DNA of 64,000 nt from VBAS01 sp035318985 (GCA_035318985.1 DATHDP010000088.1:25342-89341), one strand, 5' to 3'. Shown: positions 18,798-27,815, counted from the stretch's first letter. Notes: generated from the letters alone by a model not told the origin. A program made the numbers and translations.

Positions 18798-19559
18798 ATG
18801 AAAGAAACGATCATAAGAGTTAAGGACCTCGTAAAGAATTATGGAAACTTCGAAGCGGTAAAAGGCATCAGTTTTGAAGTGCATGAAGGAGAAATATTCG
18901 GATTGCTGGGACCTAATGGCGCCGGCAAATCAACAACGCTGGAAATAATTGAAACGCTTAGGGAGAAAACAAGTGGCGAGGTTTGGGTAAATGGGTTTAA
19001 CCTTGATAAAGATCCCAATGAAATTAAAAAGATCATTGGCGTGCAATTGCAGACCAGCGGTTATTATCCCAACCTTAAATTAGTAGAACTGATCACATTA
19101 TTCAATGGTCTTTATAACCGGAATGCAGATCCAATGAGTTTATTGGAGATGGTGAACTTAAAAGATAAAGCCAATGCAAAAGTGAAAGAACTGAGCGGTG
19201 GACAGAAGCAACGATTTTCTGTAGCAACAACATTGATCAATGATCCTAAAATTGTTTTCCTTGATGAGCCAACAACCGGTCTTGATCCACAGGCAAGAAG
19301 AAATCTTTGGGATCTTGTAAGAAGTATACGTGATAAAGGGACTACCGTCATTATTACCACGCATTATATGGATGAAGCTGAAGTGCTTTGCGATCGTGTC
19401 GCGATCATTGATGCGGGCAAGATAATTGCAATGGATTCACCGGACGGGCTTATTGATAGTCTTGTATCTTCTGGTTTTGAAAGACCAAAAGAAGTGAAGA
19501 AAGCAAATATGGAAGATGTGTTTATTAATTTGACGGGACGTTCGTTGAGGGAGGAGTAA
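18798..19559 (+). CDS. ABC transporter ATP-binding protein (ABC-2 / drug-export type), no adjacent permease
   Basis: 253 residues. Walker A GPNGAGKST, Q-loop region IGVQLQTSG, signature LSGGQKQRF, Walker B IVFLDEPT and switch histidine TTHYMDEAE are all intact. The C-terminal NMEDVFINLTGRSLREE is typical of ATPases that pair with ABC-2 type permeases. No permease gene is adjacent: the next gene is a YfiT-like protein. The partner must be elsewhere or lost. Confidence 0.9.
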   Translation: MKETIIRVKDLVKNYGNFEAVKGISFEVHEGEIFGLLGPNGAGKSTTLEIIETLREKTSGEVWVNGFNLDKDPNEIKKIIGVQLQTSGYYPNLKLVELITLFNGLYNRNADPMSLLEMVNLKDKANAKVKELSGGQKQRFSVATTLINDPKIVFLDEPTTGLDPQARRNLWDLVRSIRDKGTTVIITTHYMDEAEVLCDRVAIIDAGKIIAMDSPDGLIDSLVSSGFERPKEVKKANMEDVFINLTGRSLREE

Positions 19560-19633
19560 ATCCCCTGTCCCCCTAAAGAGGAGACTTAGATCGAACAATC
19601 TTATTTTTATGTTCTATAATACTTTTAATATTT

Positions 19634-20176
19634 ATGTCTAAAGTAATTGAATCGAATTTAAGTTACCCGATAGGTCAATACCAGCAGCAACCTTTTTCTA
19701 TTGATAAAAAGGTGGAATGGATGGCGGATATAAAATTTTTACCGTTGCAATTGGAGAATGCAGTTTTAAATCTTGATGAATCGCAATTACATGTTCCTTA
19801 TCGTGAAGGCGGATGGACGATACAGCAGGTTGTTCATCATGTGGCCGATAGTCACATGAACGCTTATATCCGGTTTAAACTTGGACTAACTGAAGACAAT
19901 CCAGCGATCAAACCCTACAATGAAAAACTTTGGGCTGAATTTAGTGATGTACAAAAATTACCGATCAATATTTCACTCACCTTGTTGCATGCACTTCATC
20001 TTCGCTGGTATGAAACTTTAAAATATGTAACCGATGACCAGTGGAATAACAGGACAGTTTTTCATCCCGAACATAAAAAAACAATGCGCCTTTGGTTTTT
20101 ACTTGGATTATATGCATGGCATGGTAAGCATCATGTGGCTCATATAACTTCATTAAGAGAGAGAATGGGTTGGTAA
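19634..20176 (+). CDS. YfiT/DinB-family metal-dependent protein (bacillithiol transferase-like)
   Basis: 180 residues, whole-length match in pattern to the YfiT branch of the DinB fold (YPIGQYQ, WMADIKFLPLQLENAV, GGWTIQQVVHHVADSHMNAY, HGKHHVAHI). The His residues in HHVADSH and HHVAH form the expected divalent-metal site. In Firmicutes the relative BstA is a bacillithiol S-transferase. bshB1, a bacillithiol biosynthesis gene, lies at 35899, so a thiol-transfer role is plausible. An AT-rich stretch of repeated ATTAATAATT separates it from the Nudix gene. Confidence 0.8.
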   Translation: MSKVIESNLSYPIGQYQQQPFSIDKKVEWMADIKFLPLQLENAVLNLDESQLHVPYREGGWTIQQVVHHVADSHMNAYIRFKLGLTEDNPAIKPYNEKLWAEFSDVQKLPINISLTLLHALHLRWYETLKYVTDDQWNNRTVFHPEHKKTMRLWFLLGLYAWHGKHHVAHITSLRERMGW

Positions 20177-20212
20177 GAAATTAATAATTAACAATTAAAA
20201 ATTAATAATTGT

Positions 20213-20761
20213 TTGAAGTGGAAAATACTTTCTTCAGAATATCTCTTTAATGACCTTTGGTTTAAGGTACGCAAAGATATTTGTGAGGCGCCATCTGGTA
20301 AGATCATCGATCCTTATTATGTTTATGAATTTCCTGAGTGGGCTACCGCATTTGCATTAACGGAAGATAATAAAGTGATAATGGTTCGCCAGTATCGTCA
20401 CCCGGTAGGCGAAGTTATAATTGAGTTACCGGGAGGATGTGTTGATGATACGGATAAAGATTATCAAACTGCGATTGCCAGAGAATTGTTAGAGGAAACA
20501 GGTTATAGTTTTGCTTCTTATGAATCGCTTGGGAAAATTTCAGCAAACCCTTCAACTAATACAAACTGGATGCATATGTTCCTTGCAAAAGGAGGGAAGA
20601 AAGTAGCAGTGCAGAAGTTAGATCACAATGAAGAAATAATTGTTGAATTGTATTCTATTGATGAACTAAAGAAGCTGGTTCGTGAAAATAAGATCATCCA
20701 GGCAATGCATGTTACCTGCATATTGTATGCGCTGGAAAAATTAGGGGAGCTGTCGTATTAA
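20213..20761 (+). CDS. Nudix hydrolase
   Basis: 182 residues; start codon TTG (MKWKILSSEYLFNDLWFKV), chosen because the next Met is after two conserved strands. The Nudix helix is present in slightly altered form: GGCVDDTDKDYQTAIARELL followed by EETGY. Relative to G-x5-E-x7-REUxEExGU it has Asp for the first Glu and one extra residue, but the REL..EE core is intact. Sequence style resembles ADP-ribose pyrophosphatase-like members. Its stop almost touches that of the convergent sensor kinase gene. Confidence 0.82.
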   Translation: MKWKILSSEYLFNDLWFKVRKDICEAPSGKIIDPYYVYEFPEWATAFALTEDNKVIMVRQYRHPVGEVIIELPGGCVDDTDKDYQTAIARELLEETGYSFASYESLGKISANPSTNTNWMHMFLAKGGKKVAVQKLDHNEEIIVELYSIDELKKLVRENKIIQAMHVTCILYALEKLGELSY

Positions 20762-20763
20762 TA

Positions 20764-22788
20764 TTATTCGGGAAAAAAGCAATGGAAAGATGCTCCTTCT
20801 CCAGGTTCAGCTTCTGCAGTAATATATCCGCCATGCATCTCCATTATTTTTTTACAGACCGCAAGTCCCATGCCTGAGCCTTTGTGCTTAACGTCGTCGG
20901 GCAGCTGTGTGAAAAGCTCGAATATCTTATCGGTAGTTTCAAAACCAATGCCATTGTCAGTAACTGTAATGATTTTGTAAATCCTTCCCGTCAAAGAAAC
21001 GGGTATACTTATAAAATCATTGATTGTTGCATGTATTTTAATAACGGGATCTTCGCCGGGCTTTCTGAACTTGATAGCATTATCAATAAGATTGGTAAGT
21101 AACCTTGAAAAAAGAATAGGATCGGCCGATAATACTGGCAATTCTTCGATCTCGATCGTTGCATTTGCTTCTTCGATCTTTACTTTGGTCTGTTTTGTTA
21201 TAGCCTGTAAAATGATCTTTGGAGAGATCAATTCTTTTTTGATCCCGGCATCATACAATTCAAGATAATGATTGATGTCGTTTGTCAGCAATTTCATTTT
21301 TTGAACCGCTGATTGTGCTCTTCTTATATTGGCCCGGCTTGTATCCGATAAATGCTTGGCATCACTTGTTATTATTGTTTCCAGGTTGATATAAACATGA
21401 CGTAGCGCTTCACTGTAATTGTTGGCGGTTATATTATTAAAGCTCCTTAATTCAGAGTTTAAAGAATTTAATTCCTTGTTCATGTCGAGCAGGGATGCAT
21501 TCAGATCCATGATCTTTTGCTCTGACTCCAAAGAAGCCGTAATATCCTTATTAACACCAATTATTTTTTCTACCTCCCCTTTATTATTTTCCAGGAGTGT
21601 TGTTTTTACCCTTATAGTTTTTATGTCTCCATCAATTTTTAAAGAAATGGTTTCTTCAAATGGTTGAAAAGATATTTCGATGTCATTTAATATTTTTTCT
21701 GCAATAGCCCGATCTTTTTCGATTGCATGATCCAGGTAAATCGACGGACTGACTTGTTTGCCCTTGCTCATATTAAATAAGCCATACATGCCATCGCTCC
21801 ATAGAAGTTCTTTTGTTTTGATGTTGTATTCCCAGCTTCCTATTTTGGCAATTTCTTCGGCTTGTTTTAAAATACTATGTTGCTTAACAATTTCCTCTTC
21901 TCCCTTTTTTTGTGCATTGATATTTTGAACAACGCCTACGATCTTTATTACAGTACCTTTTTTGTCCCGCTCAAAGACTTTGCCTCTTACACGTAACCAT
22001 ATCCATTCATTCAGGTCGTTTCTTACACGGTATTCAATTGATGTAATATCATTGTCTGGCAGGTTTGCGAAACTATCAGAATATTCCTGCAAGCCGCCAA
22101 TGTCATCAGGGTGTACAAGTTTATGACGATCTTCGATTGTTTTTTTTGATAGTTCATCTGGATTAAGTCCGCTTATGCTATACGGTTCACGATTAAAATA
22201 GACGACTTTACGCGAAGGATATTCCTGTACGCTTATCATGTCAGGAATGGCATCTGCAATACTTTGGAGCAACTCTTTACTTTCTTTTAATTCGATCGTA
22301 CGTTGAGATACTTCCTGCTCAATTTTTTTTCGTTCTGTGATGATCTGACCGGTTAAAATAAACCCATCATTAAGTTTAATAATAGTTTGATGAAACCAGT
22401 CATTAAGTCCTTCACGATCATAATAAAATTCACTTGTTTGCGAGATGCCGGTTTCGGTTACTTGTACATACATGTTAAAAAGACCGGTCTCAATTAAACC
22501 AGGATAGGATTGCAACAGGCTTTTGCCAACCCTGTCGCCAATCATCTCGATGAGATTGCGATTGTTGAGTACCCAGATGAAGTCAATTATTTTTCCATGC
22601 TTATCCCGCACAGCTTTGAATACCTGTAAGTAGTCAAAGGAGTTGTCCAGGGTTGTTCTTAAAAGCTCTTCATTGCTTTTTATTTCATACTGTGATTTTT
22701 TATTTTTAGCGATTTTTACAGGTGTACCTATTGGACTGATAAGAGATTTTTTACCAGGCACAAGTAAGTTTTTTTTCTTTAGATCCAT
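20764..22788 (-). CDS. multi-PAS sensor histidine kinase-like protein without the usual phospho-acceptor His
   Basis: 674 residues, no transmembrane segments. An N-terminal PAS-like region (~40-150) is followed by a short coiled coil, PAS/PAC (~170-295), another PAS/PAC (~305-420), a coiled coil (~425-450), a DHp-like region and a C-terminal HATPase. ATP-binding motifs are intact: N box LLTNLIDNAIKF (Asn570), G1 DNGIG (611-615), G2 GSGMGL (637-642). At the H box, where SHDLxEPLR is expected, the sequence is ANNYSEALR (455-463), so the acceptor His is Asn456. Either His464 substitutes or this is a non-canonical signalling ATPase. Cytosolic. Confidence 0.85.
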   Translation of the reverse strand: MDLKKKNLLVPGKKSLISPIGTPVKIAKNKKSQYEIKSNEELLRTTLDNSFDYLQVFKAVRDKHGKIIDFIWVLNNRNLIEMIGDRVGKSLLQSYPGLIETGLFNMYVQVTETGISQTSEFYYDREGLNDWFHQTIIKLNDGFILTGQIITERKKIEQEVSQRTIELKESKELLQSIADAIPDMISVQEYPSRKVVYFNREPYSISGLNPDELSKKTIEDRHKLVHPDDIGGLQEYSDSFANLPDNDITSIEYRVRNDLNEWIWLRVRGKVFERDKKGTVIKIVGVVQNINAQKKGEEEIVKQHSILKQAEEIAKIGSWEYNIKTKELLWSDGMYGLFNMSKGKQVSPSIYLDHAIEKDRAIAEKILNDIEISFQPFEETISLKIDGDIKTIRVKTTLLENNKGEVEKIIGVNKDITASLESEQKIMDLNASLLDMNKELNSLNSELRSFNNITANNYSEALRHVYINLETIITSDAKHLSDTSRANIRRAQSAVQKMKLLTNDINHYLELYDAGIKKELISPKIILQAITKQTKVKIEEANATIEIEELPVLSADPILFSRLLTNLIDNAIKFRKPGEDPVIKIHATINDFISIPVSLTGRIYKIITVTDNGIGFETTDKIFELFTQLPDDVKHKGSGMGLAVCKKIMEMHGGYITAEAEPGEGASFHCFFPE

Positions 22789-22994
22789 ATTGGCAGGATA
22801 GTTAATCGGTCTCTTAAAGCTAACAAATCAATTTGAATTAAGGAATATGCTTTCTAAACAATATGACCCTTGTCTTTTTTGAAAATCAATAAAGTTTAGC
22901 TTTCAATTTTGACTCCTGTTTAAAGCCTACTAAAGGGCTGTACTAAATAAGATATAAACCATTCCAATAAAATAACCAGATTTTTTTTGGTAAT

Positions 22995-23138
22995 ATGAAT
23001 AAAGGCGTTACCTTAGAAATACCTCTTGGATTTATATATCCATCTGCGCACTACATAAGAGCTGATAATTCGATGATTCTCCGCAATGATCTGTTGATTG
23101 TTGCGCTTACTAACCTACAACCTGCAAGGATTTATTGA
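22995..23138 (+). CDS. possible 47-residue small protein
   Basis: ATG to TGA open frame encoding 47 residues, beginning MNKGVTLEIPLGFIYPSAHY and ending NLQPARIY. No homologue recognised and no signal or membrane segment. Its only support is position: it is the sole ORF upstream of a plus-strand terminator in a region where flanking genes run the other way. It may instead be non-coding RNA or a gene remnant. Confidence 0.25.
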   Translation: MNKGVTLEIPLGFIYPSAHYIRADNSMILRNDLLIVALTNLQPARIY

Positions 23139-23146
23139 ACGAATTA

Positions 23147-23280
23147 TAATAAATAGATTTATTATGATAACGTAGTTTATTATAATAATGCTGAGGGCCG
23201 CCGATCAAAGTTAAATTAACCATTAAACCTTATGGCCCTTCTAAACACGGAGCTTCAATTAATACTGAAGCTCCTGTTTT
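23147..23280 (+). ncRNA. candidate structured RNA or 3' UTR ending in a terminator
   Basis: Successive inverted repeats: the arms ATTATAATAAA/TTTATTATAAT, the nested ATAATAAAT/ATTTATTAT, then AGGGCC/GGCCCT, then the terminator stem GGAGCTTCA/TGAAGCTCC with T7. No known RNA family recognised. Confidence 0.3.
23249..23280 (+). terminator. rho-independent terminator without an annotated upstream gene
   Basis: Stem GGAGCTTCA/TGAAGCTCC, loop ATTAATAC, followed by TGTTTTTTT on the plus strand only. It overlaps the 3' end of folC, which runs the other way. Confidence 0.75.
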
Positions 23281-23281
23281 T

Positions 23282-24574
23282 TTATGCGCTGTTTACTTCT
23301 CCCACAAGAAATACACTTCCGCAAACAAGTACCAGGTCATCTTTATGAGCTTTTGACTTTGCTTCTTTGATTGCTTCGTTTACATCAATAATGATTTTTC
23401 CAGTTAAATTAAATTTCCCTGCTTGTTCTTTCAGAGTTTCTGCAGGCAGAGCTCTTGGAATATGTGCCTGGGTAAAATAATAATTTGCAGAGTGTGGCAA
23501 CAGCGATAAAACTGTATCGATCTCTTTATCTTTTACCATGCCGATGACGATATGAAGATCATGATGCTTTGTCAATTCAATTTGCTGAATGATCTGTTTT
23601 ATTCCATCTTCATTGTGTCCAACATCCAAAATGATGGTTGGATTTTCATGAATAATTTCCCAACGGCCATGAAGCCCCGTAATTTTTTTTGCTTTTTGTA
23701 AGCCATGCCGGGTTTCTTCTTCATTTAATTTATATCCGAGTTCTTTTAAAACAGAACAAGCCTCAAGTACAGTCAATAGATTTTTGCTTTGATAAATTCC
23801 CGGCAGATCAAGATGGAATTTTTTGTGATCTGTTTTTCCCTGCTCGGCAACTTCAACTATCAATTCATGTTTTTCCCATTCCCAGCCAGCTACATTTCTT
23901 TTTTCTGTTGCCAAATGTAGCGGCGCATTTTTTTCAGCAGCGATGTTTTCAAAAATTGATTTTGTTTCAGGGATCATTTCACCAATAATAACCGGAACTC
24001 CATCCTTTATAATTCCGCCTTTTTCAAAAGCAATTTTTTCCAGTGAATCACCGAGTATATTCATGTGGTCCCAACCGATGTTGGTAATAATAGAAAGTTC
24101 GGGAGTAATAATATTCGTACTGTCAAATCTTCCACCAAGCCCAACTTCCACAACTGCAACGTCAACTTTTTGTTCGGCAAAATAATCGAATGCCATGGCC
24201 ACTGTTATTTCAAAAAAACTGGGCTCGATCTCTTCGATGAGTGGTTTTATTTTTTCAGTAAAGCCAGTTATAAATTTTTCATTGATCTCATCTCCATTCA
24301 CTTTTATTCTTTCCCTGAAATCTTTTAAATGCGGAGAAGTATAAAGTCCCGTTTTATAACCGGCCGTTTGCAGTATAGCAGCAAGCATGTGGCTTACCGA
24401 ACCTTTCCCATTCGTACCCGCAATATGAATGCTTTTAAATTCTTTATGAGGATTGCCAAGATATTCGCATAGTGTGATCGTATTGGTCAGATCTTTTTTA
24501 AATGCAGCAGCGCCAATGCGACTGTACATAGGCAGGCGAGAAAAAAGATATTCAATTGTTTGCAGATAGTTCAT
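23282..24574 (-). CDS. folC: bifunctional folylpolyglutamate synthase / dihydrofolate synthase
   Basis: 430 residues, normal length for FolC. N-terminal YLFSRLPMYSRIGAAAFKKDL, P-loop GTNGKGSVSHML, TSPHLKDFRERIKVNG, EVGLGGRFDSTN and LDVGHNEDGI are the Mur-ligase-family motifs of FolC. It adds glutamates to folates (and makes dihydrofolate) in the cytosol. It lies downstream of the TonB-like gene but separated from it by a terminator, so it probably has its own promoter. Confidence 0.95.
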   Translation of the reverse strand: MNYLQTIEYLFSRLPMYSRIGAAAFKKDLTNTITLCEYLGNPHKEFKSIHIAGTNGKGSVSHMLAAILQTAGYKTGLYTSPHLKDFRERIKVNGDEINEKFITGFTEKIKPLIEEIEPSFFEITVAMAFDYFAEQKVDVAVVEVGLGGRFDSTNIITPELSIITNIGWDHMNILGDSLEKIAFEKGGIIKDGVPVIIGEMIPETKSIFENIAAEKNAPLHLATEKRNVAGWEWEKHELIVEVAEQGKTDHKKFHLDLPGIYQSKNLLTVLEACSVLKELGYKLNEEETRHGLQKAKKITGLHGRWEIIHENPTIILDVGHNEDGIKQIIQQIELTKHHDLHIVIGMVKDKEIDTVLSLLPHSANYYFTQAHIPRALPAETLKEQAGKFNLTGKIIIDVNEAIKEAKSKAHKDDLVLVCGSVFLVGEVNSA

Positions 24575-24631
24575 TTGATCACTTCCCCGGTTTTCATCCG
24601 GATTTTTTCAAAAATAACCAGATAGTTTAAA

Positions 24632-24663
24632 TAAAAATGCCATCCCGGAAAACCAGGATGACA
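24632..24663 (-). terminator. terminator after the TonB-like gene
   Basis: Minus-strand stem TGTCATCC/GGATGGCA (one G-U pair), 10-nt loop, followed by TTTTTATTT. It lies between the TonB-like gene (stop 24685) and folC. Confidence 0.8.
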
Positions 24664-24684
24664 TGCACACTTTAATCTTAAAGC

Positions 24685-25569
24685 CTATCCGCCAGTGCGG
24701 ATATTAAATTCGTATACAACAACCGATTCTTCGCCGGTTCTATTAAATTTATTTCTTCTCAACCAATCCCTGATAATGTCTTTTGCCTGGGGGTCACTCA
24801 TCAGCGATCCGTTCCTTGTTCTCAAAAGCGTACCAACACCGTCAGCAGAAACCTGTATCTCAGCTTCCACTTTCCCAGATATGTTTTCACCTGCATCTAA
24901 TTTACCTGAAGTTATTATTGATCTGCTGCCACTAACTCTCCTTGGTCCATTACCAGTTCCAAGGCCAGTACCATTTCCTCCACCAGCTCCACCTCCGCTA
25001 CCACCACCATAACCGGAACCTTTTCCAACACCATTTCCATTTCCAGTGCCACCTGCAACATCATATTTTTCGGCAGTGCCGCCACCGGTTCCAGTACCTG
25101 TAAGAGTTTTACCTGCAACAGCTTTAGGTTTAGGGGGAGCCGGAGTTTCAACTACTGGTTTAGGATTTGTTTTTACGATCGAAGCATTTTGATTTATAAT
25201 CTTTGCCTGAGGTTTGGTAGCTACAGTTTTATTTACAGCAGGAGCTTCCGGATCTTTATCGTCAGCCCGTAGTTCTTTCGTTTCATCAGGTACGCCGGGA
25301 GGCACAGAAGCTTTTGCAATACCTTTTTCCTGATCAGCTTGCACTTTATTTCCACCGCCACCACCACCGCCTAATCTTACAGTAGGTGGAAAATCTTCAA
25401 GTGCTACCTCAACTAAAGTTTCTTGTGGAGGCAGTTCAAGTTTTGGCAAAGGCCATTTCCAAAGAATAAAAGTAAAAAGCATTGCCAGTGCAACACCAAC
25501 AGTGATCATCATTGCCTGCCTGTTCTTTTCCCTTTCAAAACTTTGCAACATAGCGGTATAATAATTCAT
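24685..25569 (-). CDS. TonB-like energy transducer with Gly-rich linker
   Basis: 294 residues from MNYYTAMLQSFEREKNRQ; the longer frame to 25638 adds a poorly plausible leader. One N-terminal transmembrane helix (ITVGVALAMLFTFILW) anchors it to the inner membrane. A Pro/Lys region (NPKPVVETPAPPKPK) and a very Gly-rich linker (GGTGNGNGVGKGSGYGGG) span the periplasm. The C-terminal domain (KVEAEIQVSADGVGTLLRTRNGS...WLRRNKFN) is TonB-like. exbB and exbD, usual neighbours of such genes, are not adjacent here. Confidence 0.75.
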   Translation of the reverse strand: MNYYTAMLQSFEREKNRQAMMITVGVALAMLFTFILWKWPLPKLELPPQETLVEVALEDFPPTVRLGGGGGGGNKVQADQEKGIAKASVPPGVPDETKELRADDKDPEAPAVNKTVATKPQAKIINQNASIVKTNPKPVVETPAPPKPKAVAGKTLTGTGTGGGTAEKYDVAGGTGNGNGVGKGSGYGGGSGGGAGGGNGTGLGTGNGPRRVSGSRSIITSGKLDAGENISGKVEAEIQVSADGVGTLLRTRNGSLMSDPQAKDIIRDWLRRNKFNRTGEESVVVYEFNIRTGG

Positions 25570-25841
25570 ACAAAAGTAACTGTGTGAGTTTTTGAATTCA
25601 AGCCATTGTTGTTCACACCTGTTGATTAAACGATGCAAAGCATGTGCAACTTGCTCTCAGGTAGTTATTTTAATTGTTAATTTTTTGTTTATCCACAATA
25701 ACTGTAAAGGAAAAGAAAATTTACATCGAATGTTCGTCATTGCGAGACCGTAAATTCAAGGGGTAATTATTGATTAGTACGGTAGGCATAAGCAATCCGA
25801 AGAATATTTATGAAGTCATCAGTATTACTACTATGAGGGTT

Positions 25842-25858
25842 TGTTGCGTCGCACTCTT
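25842..25858 (+). repeat. dispersed intergenic repeat, copy 1 (TGTTGCGTCGCACTCTT)
   Basis: 17-bp motif, identical at 31872-31888 and present in inverted, slightly changed form at 30658-30673. It lies in the 317-bp spacer upstream of the TonB-like gene, which also holds CGTCATTGCGAGACCG (25736-25751), itself resembling a dispersed repeat seen in many bacterial genomes. Confidence 0.65.
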
Positions 25859-25886
25859 CAACGTTCTGTTCGCTATTGATCAAAGA

Positions 25887-26621
25887 TCAGCCAATTTTTT
25901 TATAAAGCCAGAAAGGAGTTAATCTCATTAGTCTTGCAACCAGCCACCATCTTTTACTCACATACACTTTTTGCTTCTTTTTTTCTATTCCTGCTATAAT
26001 TTGTCTTGCTGCTTTTTCTAAGGGCACTACCCAAAATTTTTTATATCCTTTCGCCATATTAGTGTTGACAAAGCCCGGTTCAATACAAATAACTCCTATG
26101 TCTTTTTTCATCTTGTTTGCCTTGATTGCCAGTGCTTCAAAGTAGTTACTTTGAAAAGCCTTTGAAGCGCTGTAAGCAGGTGCCCAGCTATTGCCTCGGT
26201 TGGCTGCAATTGATGAAATGACTGCCATACTTCCATGACCCTGCCGAATAAAATAATTAAATGCCCAGTTGGTGATCTGTATAAAACCATACACATTAGT
26301 ATCGACAGTAGGCTTATCTATTTCCCAATCCATTTCCTTGCTTAATTCACCAAATCCGGATGAATATACAAGAATATCCAGGCCTCCTGTTTTTTGAATA
26401 AGAGCGGTAAGTCTTTCAATATTTTCATTTCCCGTTACATCAAAACATTCGGTTTTTATTTTACCGGGATACTTGTTTTCGATCTCATCAAGCAATTCTT
26501 TTCTTCTTCCGGTTATGCCAACAACATTTCCGGCTACAGCATATAGCTCAGCCATCTTTCTGCCAATACCAGAAGTAGCGCCAACTATGATGATCTTTTT
26601 TATTTGAGTATCGGAACTCAT
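25887..26621 (-). CDS. SDR family NAD(P)-dependent oxidoreductase
   Basis: 244 residues. VGATSGIGRKMAELY is the cofactor-binding motif, LVYSSGFGE stands in the NNAG position (Ser for Asn), and VISSIAAN...APAYSASKAF carries the Ser-Tyr-Lys triad. C-terminal RWWLVARLMRLTPFWLYKKIG is basic and amphipathic and could touch the membrane. Its start overlaps the MFS gene stop by 4 bp (translational coupling), so it is the last gene of the EamA-MFS-SDR run. Confidence 0.87.
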   Translation of the reverse strand: MSSDTQIKKIIIVGATSGIGRKMAELYAVAGNVVGITGRRKELLDEIENKYPGKIKTECFDVTGNENIERLTALIQKTGGLDILVYSSGFGELSKEMDWEIDKPTVDTNVYGFIQITNWAFNYFIRQGHGSMAVISSIAANRGNSWAPAYSASKAFQSNYFEALAIKANKMKKDIGVICIEPGFVNTNMAKGYKKFWVVPLEKAARQIIAGIEKKKQKVYVSKRWWLVARLMRLTPFWLYKKIG

Positions 26622-27805
26622 TTATTTTTTATCAATCTTATTGCACTGGGTAAGCCAAATACTGCTCCAAGTCCTAATAATGCAAATGTATTTTCACTGG
26701 CTAATGAGCTTGTAGAATGAAATACTCGGTCAATTACATAAAGACTGATAGTAGTGATCGCAAAGCCAATAGAATTATAGATTGTCAAAGCAGTTCCTCT
26801 TAATTCTTCCGGTGCATATTGTGCCACTAAAGTTGAAAACTGTGGTGAATCAGGAACAACTGTCAATCCCCAAATTAATAGTAGCAAAACAAAAAGAAAT
26901 AAAGGCAAGGAATAACTAAGTGGTGAAATGAAACAACAAATACCTGAGATCAGCAAAGACCCTATTGCCACTTTAGCGCTACCGATCTTTTCAGAGATAT
27001 ATCCCCCGGCAACACTTCCGATGGCGCCGATCGCAATAACAATGAAACTTAGAAAAGGAATATTAAGATGCAGCTCATTTTTCTTGTCATATAATTCGAT
27101 CATCAATGGAAGAAAGCCCCAAAAAGAATAAACCTCCCACATGTGTCCAAAATAACCGAACGCAGCCTGTCTCCATTTTTTTGAACTGAATATTTTTCCA
27201 AATGCATCCCATCTGAAACTGCCGGAGCTTTTTCTATATGGACCATCGCCTACAAACAATAACATTATGATTCCACCGAAAATTGCAATTGCTGAAGTGA
27301 TGTGTAAAACTGATCTCCAGGGCAACTCAAAATCTCTGTTCTTTAATAGATGCGGGAACGCAGTTCCCAATACTAATGCTCCTAATAAATATCCAAGTGC
27401 TTTCCCTAATCCTTTTTCGTACCAGTCGGCAGCTATTTTCATTCCAACAGGATAAATACCTGCAAGAAAAAATCCGGTAAGAAAACGAAACAGGAAAAGA
27501 GTGTTTCCGTCTGTAACAAACCAAACAACTGCAGAGTTTGTCAATGCTCCCAATAATGAGCTGATGAAAAATAATTTTACAGGAGAGAAACGATCGGCTA
27601 AAGAAAAGAAAGCAAACACTAATGTGCCTGCAATAAATCCAAGCATCACAGCAGATGTAACAAGACTTACAGCATACTGACTTAAATGAAGTGATTCTTT
27701 CAACTCTGGCAACACTGCATTACCAACAAACCAAAGTGAAGTGCCTGCAAATTGTGACAGGACTATAACTGGCAATACTTTTTTGTTGATTTTAATTTCA
27801 GTCAA
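26618..27805 (-). CDS. MFS transporter
   Basis: 395 residues with about 12 hydrophobic helices, normal for a major facilitator. The FSLADRFSPVKLFF segment after TM2 corresponds to the MFS loop 2-3 motif, and YISEKIGSAKVAIGSLL gives the equivalent in the second half. Inner membrane. Substrate unknown; the neighbouring EamA exporter 10 bp upstream and the coupled SDR suggest a shared task, possibly export or resistance (inference). Confidence 0.88.
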   Translation of the reverse strand: MTEIKINKKVLPVIVLSQFAGTSLWFVGNAVLPELKESLHLSQYAVSLVTSAVMLGFIAGTLVFAFFSLADRFSPVKLFFISSLLGALTNSAVVWFVTDGNTLFLFRFLTGFFLAGIYPVGMKIAADWYEKGLGKALGYLLGALVLGTAFPHLLKNRDFELPWRSVLHITSAIAIFGGIIMLLFVGDGPYRKSSGSFRWDAFGKIFSSKKWRQAAFGYFGHMWEVYSFWGFLPLMIELYDKKNELHLNIPFLSFIVIAIGAIGSVAGGYISEKIGSAKVAIGSLLISGICCFISPLSYSLPLFLFVLLLLIWGLTVVPDSPQFSTLVAQYAPEELRGTALTIYNSIGFAITTISLYVIDRVFHSTSSLASENTFALLGLGAVFGLPSAIRLIKNK

Positions 27806-27815
27806 GCAATTGGTT

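Larger units (their letters stand above)
22789..23281. other. 493-bp spacer with an orphan plus-strand transcription unit
   Basis: No long gene. It holds a 47-codon ORF (22995-23138), AT-rich inverted repeats around 23147-23190, a hairpin AGGGCC/GGCCCT (23195-23239) and a plus-strand terminator (23249-23280), between two minus-strand genes. Confidence 0.5.

Noticed and set aside
20178..20212. AT-rich repeated ATTAATAATT stretch before the Nudix gene
   Set aside because: Low-complexity spacer; direct repeats of this kind are expected in such AT-rich DNA.
23689..24328. Plus-strand ORFs of 80-99 codons inside folC
   Set aside because: Antisense shadows of a strongly conserved gene.
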